Positions 1 through 11,400 of a DNA stretch of 64,000 nucleotides are shown here, in pieces. The stretch is from Pontederia crassipes (taxonomy: Eukaryota > Streptophyta > Magnoliopsida > Commelinales > Pontederiaceae). Location of the stretch: positions 6,231,001 to 6,295,000 of the forward strand of contig CM060195.1 of the NCBI GenBank assembly GCA_030549335.1, given 5' to 3'. The notes under the pieces were generated by a model. That model saw only the letters and a list, made by a program, of their open reading frames with translations. It searched no databases and had not been told where the DNA came from. The position numbers and the translations under genes were made by a program. How positions within the stretch are numbered: position 1 is the stretch's first letter; each line of letters opens with the position of its first letter.

Positions 1-1117
1 CCAAGTTTATGGTCAATTCAAAATATGTTTTCCAAAAAAGATTTATTAACAACACATTTTAACTAAAAAATAAGATAACATATTAACATACAAGATTTCG
101 TTAAAAGAAACTCATCCTAGTGGTTAGAATAAGCAAAATGTAATTGATTGCATTTGTTACTATTAATTTAAAGAAATTATATTTAGGAGATTCGCAAAAG
201 AATAAAACCTAATATATAGATGGTTATTTTCTTTTTTTATTCACAAAATAATAATTATTTTTTCTATGAAGGCCTTAAGACTATTAGCACATAATTACTA
301 TAAAAATGTTACGTGGAGTACTTATAAAGCCAGGTAAAAGAACAGATTCGAAAAGCCTGTTGGGGTTTTAGGCAAAATGATTCAAGTATCATGATGATGA
401 TGGCTCAAGTGTGATTCTTACTCGAAAACTTGGACTTTTTGGACATTGGACGTGTGAAGTATGAACGCAAAGTTCTAGTTTCACGGTAAAGTTCGGTTTT
501 TTTAGTTAATTCTTTTATGCAATATTTTGTTATTTCGAAATTATTGTCAAATATTGTAATACTACCATTTTTATCGATGATGAAACCGCGTTGAAAAATT
601 TAATACTACCATTTTTATCGCTTGGATGAGAATATTTATATTCTTTCTGAAACAATAATCCTATTCTCATAGTTTCTACTTCTAATTATTTATTTTTCTT
701 TATGATTTTATCATATATTATTATTTTTGTATTAACAATATTAATACATATAAAGTATTTATAATAAAATACTTTAGTAATAAAATATTATATGCCTTGA
801 AAGGAAAAAAGTCGGCACTTATTTCAAATCTTAGGAGGGCAATTTAGTCATTTAGTAAATTAAAAAATAAAATTTAATTGAAAATTTAACAAAATATGAC
901 AAATGGATTAAAGTAAAAATCGGAGCATAATTTAGAGGGCGCTACTATAAGTTCATATATTAAGGATAAATGCATAAATCGCTATAATTATTTAAGGGAT
1001 GAATCCTTATTCTTTTGTCTTTTAAGTTTCTATATTTATATTAAGCTCTTGATCTAAATAGGAGAATAAGACTTGGTGGTTATCAAATTGAAATAAAGCT
1101 CTTGGAAATTGTAAAAG

Positions 1118-1149
<32 letters not shown>

Positions 1150-1360
1150 TGGCTATAAGCTAGAACAATTATTGTTCTTCATTTTTTTTACTTTTTCAAT
1201 AGATATAAAAAGAAAATAAATATTTAACTAATAGTTTTAATTAATTATTAAACTATTGTTAGCGCTTAATGATTATTATTTTTCGAAACACGTATATTTA
1301 TGTTGTTCGATCATCATTATTTTCATATCATTTAATTTGTTTAACTTCGAATTAATTTAT
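1..1360. other. AT-rich intergenic spacer with a TA microsatellite
   Basis: I see no gene, RNA or bounded transposon here. The sequence is strongly AT-rich with stop codons in all frames. A (TA)n run lies at about 1119-1148. The last nine bases (1352-1360, TTAATTTAT) are the left half of the imperfect target-site duplication of the MULE that follows. Confidence 0.6.
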
Positions 1361-1591
1361 GGAAAAAATTACACCAAATGTCCTCCAACTTTCAACTTCG
1401 CTCAACGATGTCCTCCAACTTCACTTTGTAACAGTGATGTCTTCCATCTCTTAACTTGTTTCATGTGATGTCCTATTTACTTGAGATAGGCGATCACTCG
1501 ATTTTCGATTGACGCGGCATCCACGTGGTCATATCCTCTCTCCTTCATGTAACTAGCCGTCCGACATGGCATGATCCGACGTGGCACCGCA
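1361..1591 (+). repeat. MULE left terminal inverted repeat
   Basis: This segment matches the reverse complement of 12132-12350 over about 220 bases. Shared blocks include the ACACC terminus, the repeated CTCCAACTT units, a GAGATAGG..GATC block and the ACTAGCCGTCC..GGCATGATCC block. In other MULEs the TIR supplies the promoter, so it probably drives the GRF gene that starts at 1826. Confidence 0.85.
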
Positions 1592-1825
1592 TACTTGTCT
1601 CTCCTCCATGCGATCTGAGTTACTAATTCGGGCGATTCAACTGTCCTTCGCGTTCGTCATTTTGATTTACTTGTAGGTGGTCGGCTGCTTCTTCGGTGAT
1701 TGCGCCGTCATCTTTCCCTAAAGTCGTTTCCTGTTCGCCGACGACCCCTAGTCTCGATTCCAGAGGTTTTTTTATGCTAGCGGCCCGGTAGAGTTCCAAA
1801 TCCCTAATATTCTTTGCCTCGAAGA

Positions 1826-2228
1826 ATGGCATCATGGAAGGCCATAAGGAAGTACGACTGCGGAGAAAAAGCAATCATTAGGATGTCGTGGACGAAAAGT
1901 AATCCTGGTTGTATGTTTTATGGCTGCCGAAATTTTGGTGTGAGTTCCCAAAATCTTTTTCCCCTTTTCGTTTGATTTTCACAGTTTCATGTGGTGACAC
2001 TTTCAGAGGATTCAATGTTGCGACTACTTCGATTGGCTGGATTCATTCATTGATAAAATAAGTCGGATGATGATGAACGACCTTTTGCGGAAGATCGAGA
2101 AGCTGGACCATGCGCTTGAGGAGGAGAATGAAAGGAATCGGCTATTGGAGTTCCAGATAGAAGATCAAAAAGGTCATATTCGAAGATTGGAAATCAAAGT
2201 TGAAGCTGTGAAGGCGAAATATTATTGA
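1826..2228 (+). CDS. GRF-type zinc-finger / coiled-coil protein carried by the MULE
   Basis: This is a two-exon gene I reconstructed: exon 1 is 1826-1939, the intron is 1940-2006 (GTGAGT..CAG, 67 bp, phase 0) and exon 2 is 2007-2228, giving 111 residues and a TGA stop. Residues 10-46 match the zf-GRF pattern: YDCGEKA, then SWTKSNPG, CMFYGCRNF and CDYFDW. The candidate zinc ligands are Cys12, Cys29, Cys34 and a Cys at 42 or 43. Residues from about 60 on are a charged, Leu/Glu/Lys-rich helix likely to form a coiled coil. GRF fingers bind single-stranded DNA or RNA in several repair enzymes, but the role of these small plant proteins is not known to me. The start is the first in-frame ATG upstream of the finger. 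The frame is intact although the neighbouring transposase is ruined. Host-gene capture by the MULE is an alternative origin. Confidence 0.72.
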
Positions 2229-2499
2229 CTTTTGAAAAATATAATTGTATTTTGTTTAGGCGTCCTTCTTTTGTATGTTATGAGTCATGTAGACAATCGG
2301 ATTTTAATATGTATTTTGGAAATATATTAATGGTATGTTTGGAGATTGTATTAGTTGTATATTCTTTTCAATGAGAAATCTTATTGTTTGTGTCACTATC
2401 TTGTCAATGTTAGTGATATTTGTTTTGAAATGATCGTGTGCGTTCATCGTATGCGATTTGTGGAGTAGGTCGACTGTATCTAAAGTTAAATAGGTAGAA

Positions 2500-2587
2500 C
2501 ACAAATGCTCAAGAAGAAAAATAGGACTACCCTCCAACTTTCAAATATAAAAAAGAACTACCCTCCAACTTTCAAATTTGAAATAGG
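2500..2587 (+). repeat. CTCCAACTTT minisatellite, left half, split by a solo LTR
   Basis: Two copies of an ACTACCCTCCAACTTTCAAAT unit lie here. Related, more diverged units (CCTTCCAATTTTG, CCCTCCATCT, CTCTCCAACTT) resume at 4225. The same motif occurs in the MULE termini. 2583-2587 (ATAGG) is the left target-site duplication of the LTR that splits the array. Confidence 0.55.
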
Positions 2588-4224
2588 TGATGCATGCAAA
2601 AATTTTAGATTATTATTTTAATTAATTATTCTGTAATTTGATCATGGCATGCATCATTTTTAGTCACTTTTAGTCATAATTCTGGATTTATTATTTTTTA
2701 ATTATTAATTCTCTTAATATTTTAATTATGGATGGATTAATTAAATTTTGATAATTATTTTACAGGAAAAATCGAATACATGATTATCCAAGGATTATAT
2801 TTGATCAAGAATGGACGTATCGACCGAGAATTCCAACCCCAAAGATCATATCGGCCGATAAATCACCAGAGATATGTCTGTATCGGTCGAGAACTCCATC
2901 GTATCGCCCGAGAACTCCAAGACAAAGAGATGTATCGCCGAGAAATCCATATCAATCATGTTTTACGGCCGTAAAAATCCAATTTTATCTCATCCTTATC
3001 GGCCGATATCTTTGGATACAAAAGAGTTTTGTGGCCGAGACTAGAAAGTATTTTATCGTTTTGGTCGAGATATGAAGGGGGTAAAGATAAAAAGATTTTA
3101 TCTTTTGGGCATAATAGCTTTATAGTTTTGGCCGAGATAAAGAGAGAGAAACACAGTTTATCGGCCGCAATCAACTCAAATGTTATCTCACAAATTTAAA
3201 ATTGACCGTACGATATCACGACCGTCCGCACCCTATAAATAGAGGAGAGAGCCATCATCCCAATTGGTGCTTTGAAGTTTGATTTTCGTCCACAGAAAGT
3301 CGAGAGTCTGCAGGCTTCGACCAGAGAGAGAGATTTGATCGGACGGCTGTTATTCCGACCACATTCGATGGCCCTGATTTTATTCTTGGTGTAATTCTTT
3401 CAATTATTATTGTTATTATCTCACTGCATTTCTGGGATGAACTCCATGTTCTTAATTATTTTATTTTTAGGAGATTATTATTGAAGGGAAATTCTGTGAA
3501 CCCTTACTTTATCATTATTAAATTTCTTTTGATCAATTTTTAATTATGTTTAATGCTTTTGATTTAATTATTTAAATTTATGAGTTAAGTAATTACCAGT
3601 TTGTGGACTACTTAATTTCAGATTTTATTTAGTTAAATTAAATGATTTATTGTGAAATTGAAAATTGACATAGGTCTAATAACTAGTGTGTGGAGAATTA
3701 GATATGTGTGGTCTGTTAATCTATACCAGTTTGTGGAGTGATTAATAGTTTAGGATTTTCATATTAATGCATCTTAATTTTAATTTCATCTAACGAATAT
3801 TAGTTGTGGGACTTCAGATTTGATTGAATTTAAGATAATTTGATTTGCCGAATTAAATAGCAGAATTACTAGTTTGTGGACTCTATGATGTTAATCTTGT
3901 AAATTAATAACTTGGGAAAATTCCTAATCCATCTTGAGAAGTTTAATTTATCTTTTCTGATTCACATATTTATCCTTAAATTATTATCATCCTAAGATCA
4001 ACTTCAACACCATTATCTTATCTTTATCTTATTTTCTTTATTTTATTTCATAAAACTCATTTTCAAAATCCATGTTTTTTTCTTCTCTTATTAATTTATA
4101 AATTCAGATATTGAATTAATAATATTTCTCGTGGGTTCGACACTCTTACTCCTATTTTTTATATTACTTGAGCAACTAGTGCACTTGCTAACGATTTTAT
4201 TTTGCTACATCATTTTACGCATCA
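2588..4224 (+). mobile_element. Solo LTR of an LTR retrotransposon (1637 bp)
   Basis: The block starts TGATGCATGC and ends TTTTACGCATCA, an inverted TGATGC/GCATCA terminus obeying the TG..CA rule. It is flanked by a perfect 5-bp duplication, ATAGG (2583-2587 and 4225-4229). It contains no gag, pol or primer-binding site. A TATA box (CTATAAATAG) lies near 3233, and the 3' part has the CTCGTGGG..CGACACTCTTACTCCTA layout common in plant Gypsy-type LTRs. The 2820-3170 part is studded with TATCGGCCGA-like motifs. This is the residue of LTR-LTR recombination inside the MULE. Family assignment is inference. Confidence 0.88.
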
Positions 4225-4631
4225 ATAGGACTACCTTCCAATTTTGTTTACGAAACAGTTATGCCCTCCATCTTTTTACAATGCCCTCTGACTTTGTCCG
4301 TTTTAAATACAATACCCTCCATCTTATATGAAGTTTCTCGAATGCTCTCCAACTTTACGATTTTGCGACAATACCCTTCTCCTGCTTTTGAGCTCGAAAT
4401 GATCAAATACAAATAGTTTTAATGCTCTAAGAGCGCAATTTTGACAACTATATCATTTTGCGAAATAGAAACACATCAAGATACATATCAAATCCGTTAA
4501 TTATAATATTCAAATGATAACATCCACAAACATCCACAAACGTTAATATCCAAATATTAATGTATAACTATTTGTCAACATCCACATCCACAAAGGATAA
4601 CAGTAAAAAATATCCACATCCACAATGTACA
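4225..4631 (-). other. MULE non-coding segment, presumed 3' region of the transposase gene
   Basis: It begins with degenerate CTCCAACTTT-type units, then has about ten scattered copies of a CATCCACA-type motif (for example ATCCACATCCACAA near 4570-4625). No reading frame is visible. By position it follows the transposase C-terminus at 4632-4850. Confidence 0.45.
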
Positions 4632-4850
4632 TCTTAAGAAGAGTTCTTCGTCAAGTGCGACGCTTTTTCCCAGCGTTCTTTCGCTTTTTTTGCACGGTTG
4701 CCTAAGAAGCCTGAGATGCACCCTCGGCTTCAAATGGAGCCTGAGATGTCTCACATCCTGTTGGAGCCTGCGATATCTGAAATGTCTGAGTTGTCATGCT
4801 TTTGCCGCTTTTTCGCTGCACAAGAGAAAGAGACATTACTTTTCAAGAAG
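4632..4850 (-). pseudogene. C-terminal remnant of the MULE transposase
   Basis: Read on the minus strand, this is a Gln/Ser-rich low-complexity tail (Q-G-S, S-Q-A-S-G repeats) followed by a Lys-rich stretch. That matches the C-terminal tails that follow the zinc knuckle in many plant MULE transposases. It is separated from the zinc-knuckle exon (8465-8671) by the inserted CACTA copy and contains in-frame stops. The assignment rests on position and composition, so it is tentative. Confidence 0.45.
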
Positions 4851-5149
4851 CAAATAATAAATTGATGAATAAACACGCAGGAGGTGCAAGGATACATTAA
4901 GTAAGTTTAGTCTCAATGCGTTCCTTTTTTTGTATTGTGAAACTATAGATTGATTAACCTATCACTTTGTATTTAGTACTTTCTTGCAGTGCTACAATGT
5001 CCCTGAAGAACATATACAATATAGAATTGAGAATGACTTCGCATCGTGGTTTAAGGATCAGGTAACTCTTACAATGTTGGTCATGTTCTAGTGTATACGA
5101 TTATTTCTTGACCTTCATTTTCATTTGAGGTTCTGAGTACCGCTATTTC

Positions 5150-5842
5150 TACTACATCTGGTCTCCATAATTTGGCATGGGGACCGGCTCGAGAGGTTAA
5201 AAGTTGGCCGATGTATTTCGTGAACGATTATAAATTTCACACGAAAAGCTGGTCGAGAGGGAAGAAAACCATGAACAGTGGTGTAATTGGTTTGATCCAC
5301 GGACGGTGAAAATGAGCGTGACTACTACGATATTCTAAAGACATAATTCAACTAGAATACACTGGAGGTAATAGAGTCACATTGTTTGAATGTAATTGGT
5401 TTGATCCAAAAGAAAAAAAGAGGGATGCGAGTTCATAAATATTTCAAAATAGTTGAAGTACGTCAAAATAGGTGTTATGAATGTTTTGATCCTTTTATTA
5501 TTTCGTCCTCTACAAGACAGATATATTATGTGCCATATTCAAAAAAGATGAGGGAAAAAACACAATGGTGGGTTGTAATTAAGACGAAGGCAAGAAGCAT
5601 GATAGAAATTGATAGTGTGCTGCAATGTGTATACCAAGATGACTCACATACTTCTGTGGCACCTATTGTATATACCAAATTAATCGAAGATCTATAAGAT
5701 TCAAAACAATTATTTGAAGACTTCGATAATGTCGAGATACAAAATGACGACAATGCTTCGGATGAAGATGAAATTGAAACTACGTCATCTTCAGAGGATG
5801 ATGATGATGAATATGTATCATGTGGTAATTCGGATGATGAGT
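5150..5842 (+). pseudogene. CACTA DUF4216-type protein fragment, copy 1
   Basis: The best open stretch is 5386-5697. It shows the DUF4216 core: MRVHKYFKIVEV, a region around YYVPYSKK, QWWVVIKTKAR and QCVYQDDS. A TAA at 5695-5697 interrupts the frame where copy 2 has CAA. Beyond it the same acidic tail continues (FEDFDN.., then a run of Asp/Glu/Ser) to about 5842. DUF4216 lies near the C-terminus of TNP2-like proteins of plant CACTA elements. The catalytic TNP2 domain is absent here. Confidence 0.75.
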
Positions 5843-6299
5843 AATGTTATTATTAGCCAATGTTATTTTCCTGTAATGTTGTCATCTTACGACTATCTGG
5901 TTGTTGTAATTTAGATGATCTTATATTCGAATGGTTTATTTAAATTATCATCTGTCCTAAAATTGTATACATAGTTAGCGATGCATGCTGACGATCATTC
6001 GGATCGACGAATGCCTGACGAGGACGATGCATTTCCATATTCGATTCCATCTCGTGAGTGTTTAAAATAATGATCATAATTTTACAAATAAAAAATAAGT
6101 GAATTAATTTGTTTATTTTTTATAAGCACCTCCGGATATTAGGAATTTGTTCTCGAGTTATACATACAATTTCGTTCCTGAAGATGCGACACAAGACGTA
6201 GCCGAACGTCAGGTCGAAACATTGTCAATTTAAAGTTTTCTATAAATTGTAAATTTGAAGTGCATTAAATTTTGTATCATGAAGATGTTTCATTTTCAG

Positions 6300-7772
6300 A
6301 AAGGAAGAAATAAGGGAAAAGAGAAGGTTGCCCCTAGAGATACTTCTTCAGACGAAGTGCCTAGATCAGTCAGGGGCATTCGCATAGTTGAATGACAGTC
6401 TCCTCCGTCGGCTCCTTTCTTTCACGATGATATTGCGAACTTGGAGACACAATTGTTAGAAGAACCCGTTAGAGCTCCTGATTCGGTGGAACCTTCAGAT
6501 GCAGCCTCGTCAAATCGGGTATACAAAGCATACGTATAGCCAGATGGTAATTTAGGGTAAGTATTATTTTATGTATTTTGAAACATTTACATTTTGTGAT
6601 TCAAACATCGAATTTTATAATTTCGTATTCGTAAAGGTTTGTACCATCGAAACCCGCGATTGCCGTAGTTACTAAGGTGCTACGACATAGGTATACTGAT
6701 GCGTGGCTTACATGAAGGGAAGTTCCATATGCCACGAGATAGATGTTATTTAATGAATTTCAGGTATCCTCAGAAGCTAATTTGGTCATTTAAATTTATA
6801 TTCATACTGCATTAATTATTTTTATGTACATGCAAGCTGATGTGTGGTGGGATCCCGAGCACATGGAATAAATGTGGAAGGCTTTTAATTCTTGGTGCTC
6901 AAAGATATTGTCCACGATGCTTTCGAAAGCTCGAGCTGCAGGAGAACGACCGAATTGGATTCCTGAGACTGTTTGGATCGAATTGCTACAGAAGTGGTCT
7001 ACCGAAGAGTACAAATCAAAATGCAAAAAAATGAAGTCAAGTCAAGAGTTCGACCAGGGAGCATGCTTGCATTCGGGTGGATATGTATCCATGAGCACGA
7101 TTGCAGCTAGAATGGTAAAATCTTTGAATACATTATTATATTTCAAAAAATAATATATATTATTTGACATTTTTCACTGCATGAAAAAGAGACGGGTAGA
7201 GCACCTACTTGGGACGAAATATTTCTCAGAACTCATCAGAAGAAAAATAAAGAATGAGTTTCAACGTTTGCTCGAGAGACATACATAAGTAAATATATTT
7301 GATGTGTTTTCTGGTTTAATTTCAGGACGGTTACATAACATAATGTAAATTCGACGTTTTAAATAATGTAGTCTTATGTTTTTTCTTAAAATTTCAGGAG
7401 GCTTACAAAACAAGAGAAGCCGAGCAACTTACGCAAGCCATGCAGGAGGGGATCATACCGCTGACCACTCGACAACTTTGGACGAACCACGTCGACGTCA
7501 AGAAGGGTCGCATTTATGGCCTCGAATCATCTGTTAGTAGTGCAGATATCGGGTATGGTCGTAAATCGATATCAGGTTCCCAGAGTCAAGGTGTGCAACA
7601 AATGTTTGATAATATGTGGAAACAACATTTATCCGATGTCCGACAAGAGATCAGGCAGGAGGTTATGCATGAACTCAGAAAAGAGTTCGAAGAACGTGAG
7701 CGTGAAATGAAGAAAGCGATGAAGAAAATGATGCGTGGCGAGTTCAACGATGACGACGATCTAGTATTGTAG
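6300..7772 (+). pseudogene. CACTA Transposase_24 (Ptta/En/Spm, TNP1-like) pseudogene, copy 1
   Basis: Five exon-like blocks are collinear with copy 2: a Lys/Pro-rich N-terminus (6300-6555), the RHRYTDAWLT block (about 6637-6762), the WWDPEHM..WKAFNSW..W..ELLQKWSTEEYKSKC block (6838-7113), KKRRVEHLL (7180-7290) and a Glu/Arg/Lys-rich coiled-coil C-terminus ending DDDDLVL (about 7399-7772). This is the plant Ptta/En/Spm family thought to bind the element's subterminal repeats. In-frame stops at 6393-6395 (TGA), 6713-6715 (TGA) and 6867-6869 (TAA), plus a TAG near 6739, make it non-functional as written. Confidence 0.78.
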
Positions 7773-7964
7773 TTTCTAGGTGTTGTATATGACGTTTGGA
7801 CATTTGACGATGTTGTATTGACATTTGACGTTATGCATGACATTTGAACATTCAATTTCAATTTGGTCATTTGGACATTCATTTCGATGTAGTATTATGC
7901 TTATTTATTAATTATTCAATTTGAATTTTGTCAATTCGGGTAGCTGCGAAATTTTTTTATTAAA

Positions 7965-8446
7965 TTGGTATCAACGGTTCAAACCGTCGATAGTGTCACA
8001 ATCGATGGTTAGAACTGTTGATAACCATCGACGGTTTGAACCGTCAAAATTTATAGACTGTCAAACCCGTCGATAGGCTCGACCATTTTAACCGTCAAAA
8101 CTCAACGACAGTTTGAGCCGTCGAAAATCTTTGGTATTATCGACGGCTCAAACCATCGATGTATATTTCGATGGTTGGAACCGTCGATAGTATCGACAGC
8201 TCAAACCGTCGATATGTATCGACGGCCAAAACCATCTCAATTCTTTGTTGTTCGACGGCTCAGCTTGCCAACTGGACAATCGAAAATTGTGACGATTGTG
8301 AGAGAACCATCGAAAATAGTTTGCGACGCATCATTTTCGAGCGGATGCTATCCGACAAAAAACTCATCGAAAATTGTCGTTTTCGATGATTTTCTGCAAA
8401 TTACAGACGGCTATGACCGTTTGTAATTGCCTTATTTCTTATAGTG
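7965..8446 (+). repeat. CACTA subterminal repeat array, copy 1 right end
   Basis: About 15 copies of a TCGACGGTTnnAACCGTCGA motif occur in both orientations, many as near-palindromes. In En/Spm such subterminal repeats are the binding sites of the small TNP protein. The terminal TATAGTG at 8440-8446 is followed by AAA. Confidence 0.8.
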
Positions 8447-8464
8447 AAAAGGGATAATTATCTA

Positions 8465-11400
8465 TTAAGCACTTACGTGTGATCTTTTGTTGTGACCAAC
8501 CTCTTCGCAAATAGTACATTTCATTCGAATCATTCCTCTCTCGGGCAATTTTCCTTTTTCGTCTGAAGATTTCTTAGCCTTTTCTAATTCTTTTGCCTCC
8601 TTTCTCCTAGCTTTTTGCTTTCTTCCTCTTCTTGTATTAGCAAATGATGGCGGATTGATTGGTGTTGGCACCTCCCCGACCGGCCACTGATCGCGTCCAT
8701 ACAGATGTTGTATAACATGTTCATAAATTTTTAAGAAAGTTTCTGTGAAGTAACACGTATCTACATGAGCATATGGGTCCTTGTTGTTTCCAAATATACA
8801 TGCAATTGCATGTACACACGGGATCCCTGTTAGTTGTCATCATCTGCAACTATAAGTCCTCATATCCATGTCAACTAGGTACTGGGCACCTTCGGAGTTC
8901 ACTTGTACTTTTGAGCCACTTGAATAAGCTATGAAAAACCAATTAAGATAGATTAACATTACATGTGGAAATGGTTCAAACATGAATAAGTAGGCTCCCA
9001 TAACATAGCATTTTTCTTAGTAGCTTCTACCTTTTTGCAGATTTTGGAACATATGAGCCAGTTATGCTTTTTCATTGCCTCTCATTTTCTAAACAACCTT
9101 ACCATCAATTTTGTACGGATGATTTCCATTAATGTTATTATTGGTTTGTCCCTCGCATCAAGAAGGTACTTGTTGTAACACTCGAATAAATTATTCAGCA
9201 ATATGTCACATTTTGGCACCTTCGAGAAACAGGCCCTGCTCGATGAATTAGTCGAACATTCTCGAATCCATTTTCTTGCCTCCGACGACTTCTTTTCTGG
9301 TTCATCCAGAAAGTATTGCATTCTCTCTGGAAATGTTGCTCTAGCTATACTCCACAATAACTCTTTATATTCAAGACTCTTGAATTCCGATGTTCAGCCG
9401 ACGGGAAGACATTGCAAACGGCATTAACAAGTCCCTGCACAATAAATCCATATTTTAGTAATGAAGTTTAGAAATTTATTTTTCAATATACAACGAAGAA
9501 TTATCTTTTATCGATTGCTCATCATCATCCAACCTCTACCATTGTTCATATCGAGATCCTCGCGCAGGTGCTCCAAAAATCATGTCCATGTAGCTATGGA
9601 CTCATTCTCCACATATACATGCACAATTGGAAACATGCAGTCATTAGAGCCAATACCTACAACTGTTAGAAGAAAATGTTAGAGGAAATAATTAGACAAA
9701 CAACATGCTTGAAGTGTTAGACAAATAACCTGTTAGAAGTTGTCCTCCTAATCCCCCTTTAAGAAGCACCCATCTAGGAAGACTAGTGGTCTGTAGCCAG
9801 CTTTGAACCCATCGAAAAGTGCTTTGATGCATACGTACAAACCCTTCCACTGGAAATTTTCAAATAGACCTGTCATCGTGCTCTCTAGGTTTGCTCTCAA
9901 CATCTCTACCCGATATATGTACAATAGCATGTACTGCTCTGCACCAGCTCCATGAATTGTCTTCAACGCCAAGTCTTTGGCTCTCCACGCACACATCCGG
10001 CTTACAGCATAAGACATGTCCCTCTTCACTTGGTCATAGAGGCCCTCCCATCTCGGGTCACTACGAAAGTTGGACTTGTATTTTTTTGCGAGCCTCTTGT
10101 ATGCTACATGATAATTCTTGAAAACCTTTGGACATGTATGATCAACTTGAATCCTCTTTATCTGCCAAGTGGGATCTTGGGAATCCTTCAAATTCTTTGG
10201 AGAGCACATCACCCTCCATCCATACTTTTTGTGGCATGCAACTACTACCCTTCTGTTGTCACTCTTCGAAAAGCACACTTGAAACATATTTTTAATCTCG
10301 TGCACTTCGCAACTCCGCCTATGTTTTATAGCCGGTCCCAAGCCCGGATAAAGAAGGAGGGTTGTGTTAGGCCCCGACAGCCAGTGTAAAACCCTGTCGA
10401 ATCTCATGAACATGGATCAACGGCATCGTATGATCCATGTAGCCGATCCCACCTAGTGGGATAAGGCTTTGTTGTTGTAGTTGTTGCACTTTGCAGGTCT
10501 CAACGAACTCATGTTTGTTGTTGAATAGCATGCCCACCTCAGAAATAGGATCTTCCATATCCTTGTCTGCATAAAAAATAGGATCCATGTTTCTCACTTC
10601 ACCCTCCTCAAAATCGGAGTCAGATTCTATTACAAGCGATCCAAGTCTTCGTACTCTGAATCTGAACAGTTGGCAGTCTGAGATATCACGTGTGTGTCAT
10701 CCCACTGCATCGACCTCTTACCCTTTTTAACTCCAGCTTGGACACCTTCATCCTCGACACCTTCACCCTCATTAACTTCACCTTGGATACCATTAACTTC
10801 AGCTTGAGCCTCAACTTGTACACTTTCAGCCTCAGCTTGTACACCTTTAGTCTTAGCTACATCTTCCCTTGCCTCAGATGCAACCTATACCCCAGCTCCA
10901 AAATTCTGTTCTCTGCTCTTTTTGCCCTTCTGAATATTCTCTTGAAGGTCATCATCGTCCTCTTCAATGTTGTAGTCTTCATCATGCAGCTGGTCTTCAT
11001 CCTCAGCATCAGTGTCATCCCTAATGCATTCGTTCTGTATCCGGAGTGTGTCATTCTGCCTCTAAATCACTCAGCCTTGCATTTTCGACGAACTGGTGCT
11101 TTCGATGATAGGTTCAGGCTCAGACTCAATTTCTTCCACAACCAATCGCCCAGGAGGTGTAGGAGGTAGTGGCAAAAAATGGTCTACGTCCTTCTCTTTC
11201 AAATGCCACATGTACAAATCAATATGCCCTACTTCAGCTACTTGGGCACACATCTCCAAAACCCTTCCGTCGTTGTGGATGCTTCTAAGTCATGTTGTCC
11301 AATCCTTCTCTGGCTCAGCCCAGTGATAACACACTAGCCCATCCACGCCAATGATTTTAACCATGCTGTCGATCTCAATCAGGGACATCAAGTCGGGGTC

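Larger units (their letters stand above)
4875..8446 (+). mobile_element. CACTA copy 1, 5'-truncated, inserted in the MULE transposase gene
   Basis: The segment is collinear with CACTA copy 2 (17289-23380, opposite strand) from about 4875 (GAGGTGCAAGGATACATTAAG) to its 3' end. That end is TTATTTCTTATAGTG at 8446, the reverse complement of CACTATAAGAAATAA. No CACTA terminus is present on the left. The first part of the element, including DUF4218, is deleted, so the left boundary is approximate. The body carries a DUF4216-type frame, a Transposase_24-like gene and a block of ACCGTCGA subterminal repeats. Confidence 0.8.
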
